Source: Halichoerus grypus
Lineage: Eukaryota; Chordata; Mammalia; Carnivora; Phocidae
Length of the DNA: 64,000 nt
Assembly (NCBI RefSeq): GCF_964656455.1
Contig: NC_135723.1
Location: 96,859,283 to 96,923,282 of the forward strand
Direction of reading: 5' to 3'
Shown: positions 22,805 to 34,647 of the stretch, in pieces
How the letters are laid out: each line of letters opens with the position of its first letter
Position numbering within the stretch: position 1 is the stretch's first letter
Program-made: the position numbers and the translations under genes
The notes under the pieces: model-generated
Database searches by the model: none
What the model was told of the DNA's origin: nothing
Seen by the model: only the letters and a program-made list of their open reading frames with translations

Positions 22805-23840
22805 TAAATTTTGCCTACATCAAAAAAATGAAGTTCCTCTATTATAACTATATAAGTTCCTATATTCCTTCTAGATTATTTATTGTTTTGCCTCTCACAT
22901 TTAGATGTACCATTGACCTGAATTTGTGCATAGTAGTTTTACATATGGTACAAGTACCATTTTTCCCCAAAACTTTTCCCACAACTGTACAGGACTACAA
23001 TTATTATAAATCATGTGTCCATATGTGCTAGATTCTAGTTGTAGGCCCTCTATTATGTTCTTTTTGTTTTTCCTTGTACTACTGCCTTATTATCTTAATT
23101 ACTGTAACTTCATTATAGTTAGAGCAAGGCCTCCCACATTTAAGATACTTGATTATCATTGGCCATTGACAATTACACTTAAAATTTAGAATAAGCTTAT
23201 CAATTTCCACTAATATTCAAATCCTCAAATAGACTCACATTACTGGGGAAATAGTGATTGGGTTTGAATTGAATTTATTAATCAGTTTAGAAAGAATTGC
23301 TATCTTTAAAATATTGTCTTCTAATCTCTTGGACATATTTTCCATTTATTTAGTTCTTTAAATTTGTTTTACAATTTTCTGTAAAGAGATATTTAACAAT
23401 TTTAGGATCAGTCCGTATTTAATAATGCTATGGTTATATTAACTTTCATAATCTTTTGACTTGAAGGTGGTATACAGAAATTTTGTGGTTATTTCTGTGT
23501 TTTGTTTTGTTTTTTTTTCCAGTAGGTTCCATGCCCAACTTGGAGCCTGAACTCACAACCCTGAGATTAAGAGTCATCACATGCTCTACTGACTGAGCCA
23601 GGCAGGCACACCTAACTGATTATTTTTATATCTTCATTTTATACGGTAGCTTTGCAAAATATCAATCATTAATTCCTACATTTAATTAGATATCTTTTTG
23701 ATATTTTTCAAACACAGCCATATAATTTGTTTTATAAATAGATTTATATTAGATTTACTTTATCTGGATCACATCTCTTTCTTAATATTTTTATTTTGCT
23801 TTTATGCATAATTATTACAATTAAAAAGTCCATGGGAAAT
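22805..23840 (-). repeat. Old L1 ORF2 fragment, antisense
   Basis: 'ttattatcttaattactgtaacttcattatag' followed by 'gcaaggcctcccacattta' and 'gaattgctatctttaaaatattgtcttc' are antisense L1 ORF2 landmarks in the right order. A short older SINE at 23501-23612 interrupts it. Confidence 0.7.
23501..23612 (-). repeat. Short older CAN-SINE, antisense
   Basis: Antisense tRNA-like part only: 'gagcctgaactcacaaccctgagattaagagtcatcacatgctctactgactgagccaggcaggcac' (read as overlapping short motifs) preceded by poly(T), without the CT-rich and ataa parts seen in other copies. The gagattaagagtcat body type differs from all other SINEs in the window, pointing to an older subfamily. Confidence 0.75.
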
Positions 23841-25255
23841 AATATATGTTATATATAATATATATCACAAATAATATAGGTAATATTTCCACATTCACTG
23901 AATATCCAAAAGCATAATTTTTCTCCCATCTTTTCCATATTTTGTGTAGACTTCCAAATTGAAGTCTACACAGAATGCTCCTCAAAACTCTAAAATTGCA
24001 ACTGACTGATGGTGTTTTTCAATAAAAGAGCTCTGGATAAGTATTGAATTGACTTTTACAAGGAACATGGGTTCTTAAGGAATCCAAAGGAACTTAAATT
24101 TCAACAGCTCTTCTATGAGATACTAAGTTAAAGAAATCTGTTAGGCAAAACCAGAATGCTTTTAATTAAGGCTGATCAGGAAAAAAAGAAAACTAAGTGT
24201 ACAAAATGGAAACTCAACCCACAGAGAATGGAGAAATCTGGGTTTGTAGCCTGGGATTCAGCCATGGAGTTTAAAAATCCATGGAAGAGACCAGGACCTG
24301 ACAGAGCATTGTGTTCACTCTGAAAGACCTTCCAGAAATGGCAGCCCTAACAGAGTTCTACTTTAAGAAAAAGAGCAGAATGTATGAGACTCAAAGAGCT
24401 GTTACTCTCTCAAAAAACAAAGTTGATGAAGGGCATTGTTACAGTGTTGAAGACATCACTTCAATGAGTTAGGACTTCATGGAATGATATTTTTTCCTTA
24501 AATAGAGTCAATACAAGCACACTTTAGGGGAATAGCATTTTTTTTAGTGTACTGCTTTTCAAGTAATTGTATTAAGACTTCTACCATCATGTAAGTGAGA
24601 CCACATACACAGTAACACATTTTTTAATGTCACATGATAAATTCCTGCTTGAGTTTAGTTCCATGCAAAAGGTTATCAATCTTTGTTCTTGTCTTGCTTT
24701 CTATTTACTGTTGAACCTAACTCTGATCATGGTATTAAAAATCATTGCATCTCACATTTTTGTCAATATCAATCTTCTCTTCCTCTATAAGACGTTTTGT
24801 GTTTTTTTTTTTCATTTATTATGGCCAGCCGTATTTTCATTTTATTTAGCCTGTTATACTCCCTCAAATTCTTATGTTAACAAATAAAATTTAAATCTAA
24901 ATGAATAAGTGTAAATGTAATCAAGTAAAGTTATAAAAAAATATGATAAAGTAGAAACAACTGAAAATTATTCCAAGAATATTGAGTATACCTATAAAAT
25001 AAGTTGTATGGCTTAAAATTATATGTGTCATATTTTATTGAGATAATCTCTCATTGTTAGTTTTTTCTAATTTTAACATTTATAATAACCCTCCATTGAT
25101 CATCTTTGTAACTATATATCTGAACAAAAAGTTAATCTATAGTATAAATTACTGACATAAAATTACAAATTCAAAAGGCATTTACGGTTTTAATTATCTT
25201 GCTAAATAACTTTCAAGTTCTCCTTTTGTACCAATTTATAATGGAAATAACATAC
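23841..25255. other. AT-rich unrecognised sequence
   Basis: About 1.4 kb without a recognised gene or repeat, apart from TA-rich patches (23845-23880) and a perfect short inverted repeat, listed separately. Confidence 0.4.
23943..23972. repeat. Perfect inverted repeat (12-bp arms, 6-base loop)
   Basis: tgtgtagacttc at 23943-23954 and gaagtctacaca at 23961-23972 are exact reverse complements around caaatt. The arms are not simple AT repeats, so this is less likely to be chance than the one at 12500. Confidence 0.9.
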
Positions 25256-27477
25256 TTTATAGTTTCTGAGAAATATGGCAGACCAAGCAAATATATTAGT
25301 CTAACCTTCATCCTCAAAAGTCCCTACAAGAATTATAAATGATTAAAATGAGGATAAACCCATAACTGTAAAAAGAACAAAATGGATCAGGGCTAATATA
25401 TTGGGGAAGCTCTATGCTTTTTGTAAAAGTAAAAGCAGACGGAATCATATTGGTAAATTTGAAGAAGTATGTAACTCAAATTCCAGATTATGGTAGATGA
25501 GAAATGCAAAAAATAAGGGTGACTGAACTGCACAGCTGAAACCCAGAAAGTCTTTCTACTTGGACTTAGTAGGTATAATAATAAAACTGAAAAATTTGGT
25601 GAAATACAAGGTGAAGCCAATTATGTTTACCTTACACACACAGATACACACAGACACACACACACACACACACACTGAATTGTCAATCTATCTCCAAAAA
25701 ACCCCAAGTGAACACCTAAGAATTAACCTGTTAGATTGTACATTACTTTTCTAGAATAAAGTGCTCTGATTCTGAATTTGTGGCACCTCCCATTTTAAAG
25801 ATAGTTTTCCACCATTTCAGTATGAAGGGAAGTTTACCAATCCACTCAGTACCTATGTATTATATATTCTATTCAAGAAAGAATGCTAGTGAAAAATTTT
25901 AGTCTGCATACCCAAAAGTTGAGGAGACAAGATATGTAGAACTAACCTATCTAATATTTTGTTCCTTAATTGGAATGAAAAAACAGGATTAATCGATATA
26001 TAAAGAAAATCAGCAGCATGAAAGGAACTAAGTCAAACACACAAAAATGTGACCAAAAGAGGAAACAGATATTATTCATGACAGAAGAGAATTTTTAAAA
26101 ATTCAATATCTTCAGAAGAGTTCTAGATAATGTTTCTATGAAACAAGAGTCATGAATAGAACTGAGTGAAAACTCTCAAAAAATGGAGAAAATTTGGCAA
26201 TTAAAAATATATCAACAAATTAAAAATTAAAAGGAGAATTAGAAGATAAATGAGTTATTCTTCCAGAACATATATATGAAAACATAAAAAAGAGCCTATA
26301 AAAGAAAATAAATTGGTCAAAACCATCAACCTAGGTAGCTCAAGATCTGATAAACAGAAGTTTCAAAAGGAGAGCATAAATGAAAAAAATGAGAAAAAAT
26401 GTTAAATAAGAAAATCTCCCAGAACAAAAGAGACACCTGTCTCTAGATTTAACAGCATTCACTGATTGCTGGTGTCAGTAAATGAATAATGATTCAAAGG
26501 CACAACATTGAGAAATTTCAGAAGACTAAGTATAAAAAGATACCAATGCCAAATGCACCCAGAGAAAATGAGGGAAAGTATTATTATGAAGCAATTAATG
26601 TCATAATTAATTCATACTTTTCAATTACCAATTTTGGATAATGAAGAAAATGGTAATAATTATTTCAAAATTCTGAGGCAATAATATTTTGAACTTAGAA
26701 TTGTATGCCCAGCCGAACTACCAATCAAACAGAAATGACAAAATCAAGCCACTTGAGAAACTCAAGAACTCAGAAAATGTACCTTCTATATGCCATTTTG
26801 GAGAAGGTTATGTAAGGATATATTTACACACAACAATAATGGCAATCACAGAAGATAAATGAGGGATAAAACAAAATAGTGGATTTAAGGAAAGGGCCTA
26901 AAGTAAATGAATCCTTCCTAGGCTGGTAATAATCAAGACAAAATGTGGGGAAAAAAAAAAAAAGACAAAATGTGAATAAAAAATTCCTGAGCTGGAAGGA
27001 AAATACCTTGAATATAAAGAATGGGATGGATTCTATTTAATGGACAAAATGTTTCATGAGCTAGAATTTACTGAAGAAGGCATATATTTCTTCCTTCTGT
27101 AATGAAGATAAAGGAAATTAGATACTATGGAAACAAATCTTTTCCAGAAAGTAATATATAGATACAAGGCAAATTGAAATGTGCTGTGTTCTGAAGTTAC
27201 TGATGATGTTTAACAAGAGGATCTATTTGATATAAAGAATTTACTCTTCTTCCCTGAGTTGCACAGAGATTGTAACACTATACTAGGTGGAAGGACTGTA
27301 CTACCCACATACTACTCAGCTTCTCAGTGAAAAATATCTGCATGATTACAACAATGTAAACAGTAGTGTTCAGCTTTTACAATCAGTCCGTAGACAAACA
27401 CCACAGAATGTAGTTTTAAGATACAAATAAAAAGTAAACGTATCCAATTTTGAAATATCATTTTAATTTTAGTTAGA
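25256..27477 (+). repeat. HAL1/L1 ORF1-like old LINE, sense
   Basis: It opens with 'gagaaatatggcagaccaagc', runs through long A-rich coding-like but broken sequence, and contains 'attttgaacttagaattgtatgcccagccgaactacc', a landmark of HAL1 (L1 ORF1-only) and old L1 5' sequence. No open frame remains. Ends and family are uncertain, and 27695-28200 may be a continuation. Confidence 0.5.
25633..25676. repeat. (CA)n microsatellite
   Basis: An imperfect CA run (cacacacagatacacacaga, then a pure CA stretch) lies within the HAL1-like region. Confidence 0.92.
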
Positions 27478-27490
27478 AGATGTTAAAATA

Positions 27491-27681
27491 GAGGTGCCTT
27501 GGTGGCTCAGTTGGTTAAGCATCTGCCTTCGGCTCAGGTCATGATCCCAGGGTCTTGGGATAGAGCCCTGCATCTGGCTCCCCACTCAGCCAGGAGCTTG
27601 CTTCTCCCTCTGTCCCTTCTCCCCTACTCATGCATGCTTCTCTCTCTCTGTCTGAAATAAGTAAATAAAATCTTAAAAAAA
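27491..27681 (+). repeat. CAN-SINE, sense
   Basis: Head gaggtgccttggtggctcag, tRNA-like body, CT stretch and A tail. Perfect 13-bp duplications agatgttaaaata lie at 27478-27490 and 27682-27694. Confidence 0.95.
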
Positions 27682-27694
27682 AGATGTTAAAATA

Positions 27695-28210
27695 TAGAAG
27701 GTCGGAGTGAGTTCAGAGTAGGTATGGATTTTTATTTCTTCATTTAGGTAATAGGAATTCAACATATTTAGAAGAGAACAAGAAGTAAGTGTTACTATCT
27801 TATTTAAAGATCTTATCTGTTATCTTATTTAAAGTTTTAAGTAGGCACTCTAAGCATGTAAATAAACATGAAGTTTAAGAGGGGAGAGAATGGAGAAGAA
27901 AAATTAGTGAGACCGTATCTAACTATTGAATAATGCTAGCTGAAAGCAGTGATATGTTAAAATGGATGAAAGCACAACATTTAAGAGCAATGAATAAATC
28001 AATATGAGTATCAATATGAAAACAATAGTTGGAGATGCAGTTATAGAACTAAAATTAGACCTTATAGAAATTAAGTGCTTTCTCCCTTTAGACTCAAATA
28101 TTACTGTGTGAGAAGTGAAAATCTTTGATTTCCTCAAAAGCATGTTTCCTACCCAAGGAAACAAATTGAAATTAAACTCTTATATTAACCCTTCATTTAA
28201 AAAGTATTTT
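27695..28210. other. Unrecognised AT-rich sequence
   Basis: No gene is recognised. It could be the distal part of the HAL1-like element upstream. Confidence 0.3.
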
Positions 28211-28395
28211 GGGGGGGCACCAAGGTGGCTCAATCTGTTCAGAGTCTGACTCATGTTTTCAGCTCAGGTCATGATATCAGTTCCCTGATACTGAGCCCAC
28301 TCTCTCTTTGTCCCTCCCCCCGCTTGCTCTCTTTCTCTCTCAATAAATAAATAAATAAACAAATAAATAAATAAATAAAATCTTTAAAAAAAAAG
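28211..28395 (+). repeat. Diverged CAN-SINE, sense, without matching flank
   Basis: Head gggcaccaaggtggctcaa, diverged body, CT tract and long (aaat)n tail. No direct duplication is found; its 3' flank instead reappears inverted at 28723-28736. Confidence 0.88.
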
Positions 28396-28409
28396 AAAGA
28401 AACTTTCTC

Positions 28410-28703
28410 TAGTCTCCTATGTTGACTTTTTTTTTTTTCATTTTACGTCTATCAGGGTTCTTCTTCATTCAGTTGGCTTACACTTTTTTATTAAGAGGAA
28501 ATTCATTTCCCACATAAAATAAATAAAATCTCTAAAATAAGTAAAATCATTAAAAATATTTTTAAAATATTTTTATATTTTAAATATATTAAATATATTA
28601 TTATATTAAATTATAGTATTAATTATATTATTATATTAAATTATATATTATTAATCAATTATATTAAATTATATTAAATATATATGCATTAAAATATATT
28701 TTA
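28410..28703. repeat. AT-rich low-complexity region with a SINE-tail-like start
   Basis: At 28515-28540 'aaaataaataaaatctcta' resembles a sense SINE tail without its body. It is followed by about 150 bases made of TATTA, AAATAT and TTATATTAAA units. Confidence 0.75.
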
Positions 28704-28722
28704 TGAGTCACCCAGGTGCCCT
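28704..28722 (-). repeat. Isolated antisense CAN-SINE head
   Basis: gagtcacccaggtgccct is the reverse complement of a SINE head with no adjacent body. The next 14 bases are the inverse of the flank at 28396-28409. Confidence 0.7.
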
Positions 28723-28768
28723 GAGAAAGTTTCTTTATTTCTAGACAAAGTACAGAATTTAGAAACTC

Positions 28769-28940
28769 GGGCGCCTGGGTGGCTCAGTCAGTTAAGCAAC
28801 TGCCTCCGGCTCAGGTCATGATCCCAGGGTCCTGGGATCGAGTCCCACATCTGGAGCCTACTTCTCCTTCTCCCTCTGCCTGCTTGTGTTCTCTCTCTCT
28901 CTCTCTCTGTCAAAATAAATAAATAAAATCTTTTAAAAAA
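28769..28940 (+). repeat. CAN-SINE, sense
   Basis: Head gggcgcctgggtggctcag through tail aaataaaatcttttaaaaaa. Perfect 15-bp duplications agaatttagaaactc lie at 28754-28768 and 28941-28955. Confidence 0.96.
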
Positions 28941-29248
28941 AGAATTTAGAAACTCAGTGATTAAGTGAAGGAGTTGAACAGTGTTGATAACTAAAATCAA
29001 AAAAGTGATAGAGTGTAGAGACAGTGAGACAAAGAATCTGTGATTAGCCACAGCCACAAATCCACTATTTGGAATTGAATAGAAATTCAAGGTCAGACAA
29101 AGTTTCAACTATTAATTTAACTTGTCTTCAATCATTCTGTGTACCTTATGTGATGGAGAAGCAAAAATCATAAAGGTTTTTGCCCTCAATTAATTATTTG
29201 GGTAGAGTATTTCAGTTAAACAGACAGGATTTCTAAAACAATAACTTG

Positions 29249-29446
29249 GGGCGCCTGGGTGGCTCAATTGGTTAAGCAGTCAGCTCTTGGTTTCGGCTCA
29301 GGTCATAATCTCAGGGGTTGTGGGATCGAGCCCCATGTCACGCTGAGTGTGGAGCCTGTTTCAGATTCTTTCTTCCTCTCCCTCCCCCTCCACGCCTTCC
29401 CACTCATGTACGCTCTCTCAAATAAATAAATAATCTTTTTAAAAAG
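29249..29446 (+). repeat. CAN-SINE, sense, first of a tandem pair
   Basis: A complete SINE with the cagctcttggtttcggctcag body type. Its 5' flank aaaacaataacttg (29235-29248) is matched only after the second SINE (29669-29682, aaaacaacaacttg). Confidence 0.95.
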
Positions 29447-29453
29447 TAAATAA

Positions 29454-29668
29454 CGGGCAACTGGGTGGCTCAGTTGGTTAAGCATCTGCCTTTGGCTCAG
29501 GTCACAATCCTGGGGTTCTGGGATGGAGCCCTGCATCAGGCCATCTTCTCAGCGGGTAGCCTGCTTCTCCCTCTGCAGCCCCCAACTCCCAGCTCATGCT
29601 CTCTCGCCCTCTCTCTCAAATAAAAAATAAAACCTTATAAATAAATAAATACATAAATAAATAAAAAT
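29454..29668 (+). repeat. CAN-SINE, sense, inserted in the tail of the previous copy
   Basis: Head gggcaactgggtggctcag and a body with gcatctgcctttggctcag, a different type from its neighbour, and a long (aaat)n tail. It lies inside the flanking duplication of the first SINE, so it landed later in that SINE's A tail. Confidence 0.93.
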
Positions 29669-29682
29669 AAAACAACAACTTG

Positions 29683-30319
29683 ATCAAATTCTGTATGGGA
29701 AATGCTACTTATTTTAATTTATGATTATTTTGAATGATATTTGATGGTAAATATACATTAAACATAAATGTAGATGGCCAAGATAACATTACTGGAGAAA
29801 TATTCAATTTTCAAGTTCCTTATTTTTATGTGACTAATACTGCAACCTCAATAAAGCCATAATGTGCTTTTATACTATTATGAGTGAAACTGATTTTGAT
29901 AACTAATTAAATGGTCTCAATCAAATCTTAAGTATCTAAAAAATGGCCTGTGCTACATTATCCCACTTAATGTTGACTTGATTAACTGCAGATATTGGAA
30001 GTATTTTCTGCCCTATCTTTGTGTGACATGGGAAATATCAGAATCTCTTTTGCTTTTTCCTATTTGAATTGAAAAATAACACTATTTTAAAAAATGTTTG
30101 GAATATTGCTTTTTATGCTGTTAATGTTGAGTTCCACAGAATTATAAACTTTTAAAACTGAATCTTAAGTCATTTACTCACAAACCTCAGTTCTCTGGCT
30201 CCCCAGACAAAAACTGAACAATCTCAGTTCATTGCTTTTTTTTTTTTAACCAGTGGAGAAAAAAAAAATCATTTTAACACATCAATGGGGTGGGTAGTAG
30301 GAGCAGACAATGCCTCTTT
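29683..30319. other. AT-rich unrecognised sequence
   Basis: About 640 bases with no recognised feature beyond an A/T homopolymer patch near 30232-30270. Confidence 0.35.
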
Positions 30320-31435
30320 GTCATAGACAAGGAGAAAATATTTGCAAATCACCCATCTGATAAAAAGACTTGAGTATATAATATGTATACTTTAAAATTC
30401 TCAAATAAAAGAAAACAATTCAATTAAAACCTGAGCAAAAACTTAAACAGCCTTGGAAGCTTTACAGACCACAAAAAAGAACAGTAAAGATGCTCAACAT
30501 TAGTCATTAGTGGAATGCAAATTAAAATCAAAGGAATGCCACAGCAAATCTATTAGAATGACTACAATGAAAAAGATTGAACACATCAAGTGTTGGGAAC
30601 AATGTGTTTAAATGGAAGCCTCTTATATTGCAATTGTACAAGTACTTTGGAAAATAGTTTAGTGTGTGTTTTTTTTAATTTAAGTATATACTACCATATG
30701 ATCCAATCATTCCATTACTAAGGATTTATCCAAGAAAAAGAAAGCATTTGCCCATACAAATATTTGTACAACATTGTTCAGAGCATCTTTATTTGCAATA
30801 GCCAACAACTGGAATCAACCCAAACCTCCATCAACATTAAATGGATAAACTGTATTATATTCATACAATGGAATAATACTCAGAATAAAAGAAGAATGAA
30901 CTACTGGTATGCCCTACAATATAAATTAATCTCAGAAAATTATACTGAATGAAACAAGACAAAAAATATAAGATATGTGAATCATAATATAAAATTTCAG
31001 GAAATACAGACTAATACATAATGACAGAAAGGAGATCAGTGTTTGCCTGGGGAAGAAGGGGAGGGAGGGATGCTGCAGAGAGGGGACTCTTTTTTTTGAT
31101 GGTTATGCTCATTATCTTGATTGTGGTGATAACTTTATCCAAAACTTATTAAATTCTATATTTTAAATACATGAAATTAATTAAATATCAATTATACTTA
31201 AGTAATACTGCTAACAATTATAAATAGTACTGTTTAATTGAATGAAATCTAAGATTTACTTTAAAAGGCATCCAAGGAATAACAGATGTGTATCTGTACA
31301 TGTGTGAGTGTGTAAAGAAAATCTAGCATAATGTAGAATTTATGTGGTTATAATACATTGATTCACTTTACATTTTTCAACTTTTCCATAAATTTGAAAT
31401 TTTTCATAATAATATATTGAGAAATTCTATTTAGC
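30320..31435 (+). repeat. Old L1 3' part, sense
   Basis: ORF2-end landmarks ('gagaaaatatttgcaaatcacc', 'agatgctcaacattagtcattagtgg', 'tatgatccaatcattccattactaagg') are followed by a 3' UTR with 'ttatcttgattgtggtgataac' and 'tcaattatacttaagtaata'. Frames are broken. Confidence 0.8.
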
Positions 31436-31439
31436 CACT

Positions 31440-31705
31440 TAAAAACATAAACTAGGAAAGATAATTTTCTGATACTTTTACATTAAGCAAGCATCACAAT
31501 GATACCAGATCATGAAAATATTGTTCGGAAATAGAACCAGACAAATACTCACATGAGTATGAAAGCAACATAACTAAATAAAGTATTAGCAGATATAGTC
31601 TAGGAAAAGTTTTAAAATAACTTTGGCTTATTACCAAATAGGGTTAATTCTAGCAATGAAAGGATAGTTCAGTATTTAGGAAAATCCTTAATATAATTAA
31701 ATTTT
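31440..31705 (+). repeat. Old L1 ORF2 (RT region), sense, left part
   Basis: 'agggttaattctagcaatgaaaggatag' and the following bases correspond to the RT region upstream of the point where the twin-primed L1 landed. The element resumes at 33121. Confidence 0.6.
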
Positions 31706-31721
31706 AAAAGTCATATGACTA
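31706..31721 (+). repeat. Target-site duplication of the 5'-inverted L1
   Basis: aaaagtcatatgacta occurs here and exactly at 33105-33120. The TT/AAAA nick context is perfect (attttaaaag). Confidence 0.95.
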
Positions 31722-33104
31722 TAGAGTTGAGGGTCCAGTTCTGGGCTCTCTATTCTGTTCCCCTGATCTATGTGCCTGTTTCGGTGCCAGTACCATACTG
31801 TCTTGATGCTTACAACTTGGTAATAGAGCTTGAAGTCAGGCATTGTGATGCCCCCAGCTTTGGTTTTCTTTTTCAACATTCCCCTATTTGGGGTATTTTC
31901 TGGTTTTTCAACATTCCCCTATTTGGGGTATTTTCTGGTTCCATACAAATTTTAGGATTGTTTGTTCCAGCTCTGTGAAAAATGTCAATGTTATTTTGAT
32001 AGGGATTGCATTGAATGTGTACATTGTTCTAGGTAGCATAGACATTTTAACAATATTTATTCTTCCAATCCATGAGCATGGAATGTTTTCTCCATCTCTT
32101 TATGTCTTCCTCAATTTCTTTCATACGTGCTCTGTAGTTTCTAGAGTACAGACCCTTTACCTCTTTGGTTAGGTTTATTCATAGGTATCTTATGGTTTTT
32201 GGTGCAACTGTAAATGGAATTGATTCCTTAATTTCTCTTTCTTCAGTCACATTGTTAGTGTATAGAAATGCAACTGATTTCTGTGCATTGATTTTGTATC
32301 CTGCCACATTGTTGAATTGCTGTATGAGTTCTAGCAATTTTGGGGACGAGTCTTTTGAGTTTTCCGCATAAAGTATCATGTCATCTGCAAAGAGAGAGAG
32401 TTTGACGTCTTCTTTGCCAATTTGAATGCCTTTTATTTCTTTTTGTTCTTGATTGCTGAGGCTAGGGAATGCAAGCTGGTACAGGCGCTCTGGAAAACAG
32501 TATGGAGGTTCCTCAAGAAGTTAAAAATAGAGCTGCCCTATGACCCAGCAATTGCACTACTAGGTATTTACCCCAAAGATACAGATGTAGTGAAACAAAG
32601 GGGCACGCGCACCCCAATGTTCAAGCAACAATGTCCACAATAGCCACACTGTGGAAGGAGAAGAGATGCCCTGAAGATGTGGTCCATATATACAATGGAA
32701 TATTACTCAACCATCAGAAAGGATGAATACCCACCATTTACATCAACATGGATGGAACTGGAGGGTATTATGCTAAGTGAAATAAGTCAATCAGAGAAAG
32801 ACAATTATCATATGGTTTCACTCATATGTGGAATATAAGAAATAGCACAGAGGATCATAGGGGAAGGGAGGGAAAACTGAATGCGAAGAAATCAGAGAGG
32901 GAGACAAACCATGAGAGACTCTTGACTCTGGGAAACAGAGGGTTGCTGGAGGGGAGGTGGGGGGGGATGGGGGAATTGGATGATGGGCATTAAAGAGGGC
33001 ATGAGATGTGATGAGCACTGGGTGTTATATGCAACTGATGCATCACTGAACTCTACATCTGAAACTAATGATGAATTGAATTTAAATAAAAAAATAATAT
33101 TTTA
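31722..33104 (+). mobile_element. Young L1 insertion with 5' inversion (twin priming)
   Basis: The left part (31722 to about 32465) is antisense L1 ORF2. Reverse translation over 31697-31879 shows the [11 protein letters not shown] segment, and over 32179-32379 the [17 protein letters not shown] segment. The right part (about 32465-33104) is sense, starting within the C-terminal WECKL region and running through the G-rich 3' UTR (gaggtgggggggatggggg) to an A-rich tail. By comparison with the full-length L1, the inverted part covers about 18705-19410 and the sense part starts near 20110, so about 700 bp is missing at the joint. Perfect 16-bp duplications flank the whole unit, showing one insertion event. 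Confidence 0.95.
31869..31938. repeat. 35-bp perfect tandem duplication inside the inverted L1
   Basis: Two adjacent identical 35-base units (31869-31903 and 31904-31938), each starting tttttcaacattcccc and ending tattttctgg. The unit boundary lies in the inverted ORF2 segment. Confidence 0.95.
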
Positions 33105-33120
33105 AAAAGTCATATGACTA
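33105..33120 (+). repeat. 3' target-site duplication of the 5'-inverted L1
   Basis: An exact copy of 31706-31721. Confidence 0.95.
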
Positions 33121-33669
33121 CATGTATGCTGAAAAGGCATTTAGCAAAACAACAATTCAAGATAAACCAATACTATAGAATTGATAAAAACTTCCTTGGC
33201 ATGTTACACCAAAAACCAGCATTATATTTAAAAGAGAAACAATAATTTTAACAACAAAGGCAAAAACAAACAAACAAAAAAAATGTATGTTCCCATGATA
33301 TAACTATTAAAATTTTTAGAATAAGTACAAGGCAACATTATCGAAGAGGAAAAAATAGTGATATTAATAAAAACAAAATTCTAAAAATTTAGAAGAGAAA
33401 AAGTAAAATATTCTTTTTTATTTGTGTAGGATAAGATCATATACCTGGAAAATGCAACAAAATATCTAAACGCTACTCTATAGAATAAATAATTTGGTTA
33501 GATTGTATGATACAATAAATTACATTTATATGTATATTATTGATAAATTAGGAGCTATAATGAAAGATATTATTTAGGAATTTGGGAAATAAGAAGTGTG
33601 TAGTGCTTATCTAAAAATAACATAAGCACAACACTAATTCTTGGACAAATAAGAAAAAAAAAAACTTAT

Positions 33670-33852
33670 GGGGTGCCTGGATGGCTCAGTTGGTTAAGCA
33701 TCTGCCTTAGACTCAGGACATGATCCCAAGGTCCTGGGATCGAGCCCTGCTTCAGGCTCCCTGCTCGGGGGTGGGGGGGTCTGCTTCTCCCTCTCCCCCT
33801 GCTCATGCTCTCTCTCTCTCTCACTCACTCTCTCTCTCAAATAAATAAAAAA
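33670..33852 (+). repeat. CAN-SINE, sense
   Basis: Head ggggtgcctggatggctcag, a body with a G run (ggggtggggggg), CT tract and aaataaat tail. Similar aaaaaaacttat/aaaaaaacttac flanks mark the insertion. Confidence 0.93.
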
Positions 33853-34442
33853 AAAAACTTACTATGTTTTTAAACTGCAGCTTTTAACATTAAATTTAAT
33901 GTCAGTTTTCCCAAAATTTAATTGATATATTTAATAAGATCTTAATAAAATAACATTTTCCCAGGATTATAAAAGGTAATTTTAAAGGTAATATATGAAT
34001 ATACAGGAACATTCTAAATTATAAAAATAATGAGGGGGGATTTGTCCTATCATATATTAAAACAGAACAAAAATCTTAAGTCATTAAAACATTATAGTAT
34101 TATATCATCAATGTATAAACTATCAATGAATTGAAAATTTAGAAATAGACTTTATACTTAATATATGACCAAGGTGGTATTTTACATCTAAGTCAGAAGG
34201 AAAAAGACAGAATTCTTAGTAAATGATTTTGAGACAAAGGGGAAGAAATCTAGAAAAAGGAATTCAATCTATACCTCTGTATCTATATACTCCACGCTAG
34301 GATATATTCCAAGTATATCAATGACTTAAATGTAAATAATGAAAGATGAGAGGATTATTATATTACTTCATAGTTAAACAGAATTATCTCACCATGCCAC
34401 GAAGTCCAGAAGTCCTACACTTTTAAAAAAAAGTTAATTCAA

Positions 34443-34647
34443 GAGACACCTAGGTGGCTCAGGCAGTTAAGCATCTGCCTTCAGCTCAGGTTATGATCCA
34501 AGAGTCCTGGGGTCAAGTCCAGTATCTGGCTCCTTGCTCAGCGGGGAGCCTGCTTCTCCCTCTGCCTGCCACTCCCCCTGCTTGTGCTCACTCATTCTCT
34601 CTCTCTCTCTCTCTGGCATATAAATAAATAAAATTGTTTAAAAAAAT
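34443..34647 (+). repeat. CAN-SINE, sense
   Basis: Head gagacacctaggtggctcag, body and tail complete. Flanking duplications aaaaaagttaattcaa (34427-34442) and aaaaagttaagtcaa (34648-34662) differ slightly, so it is older than the perfect-flank copies. Confidence 0.94.
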
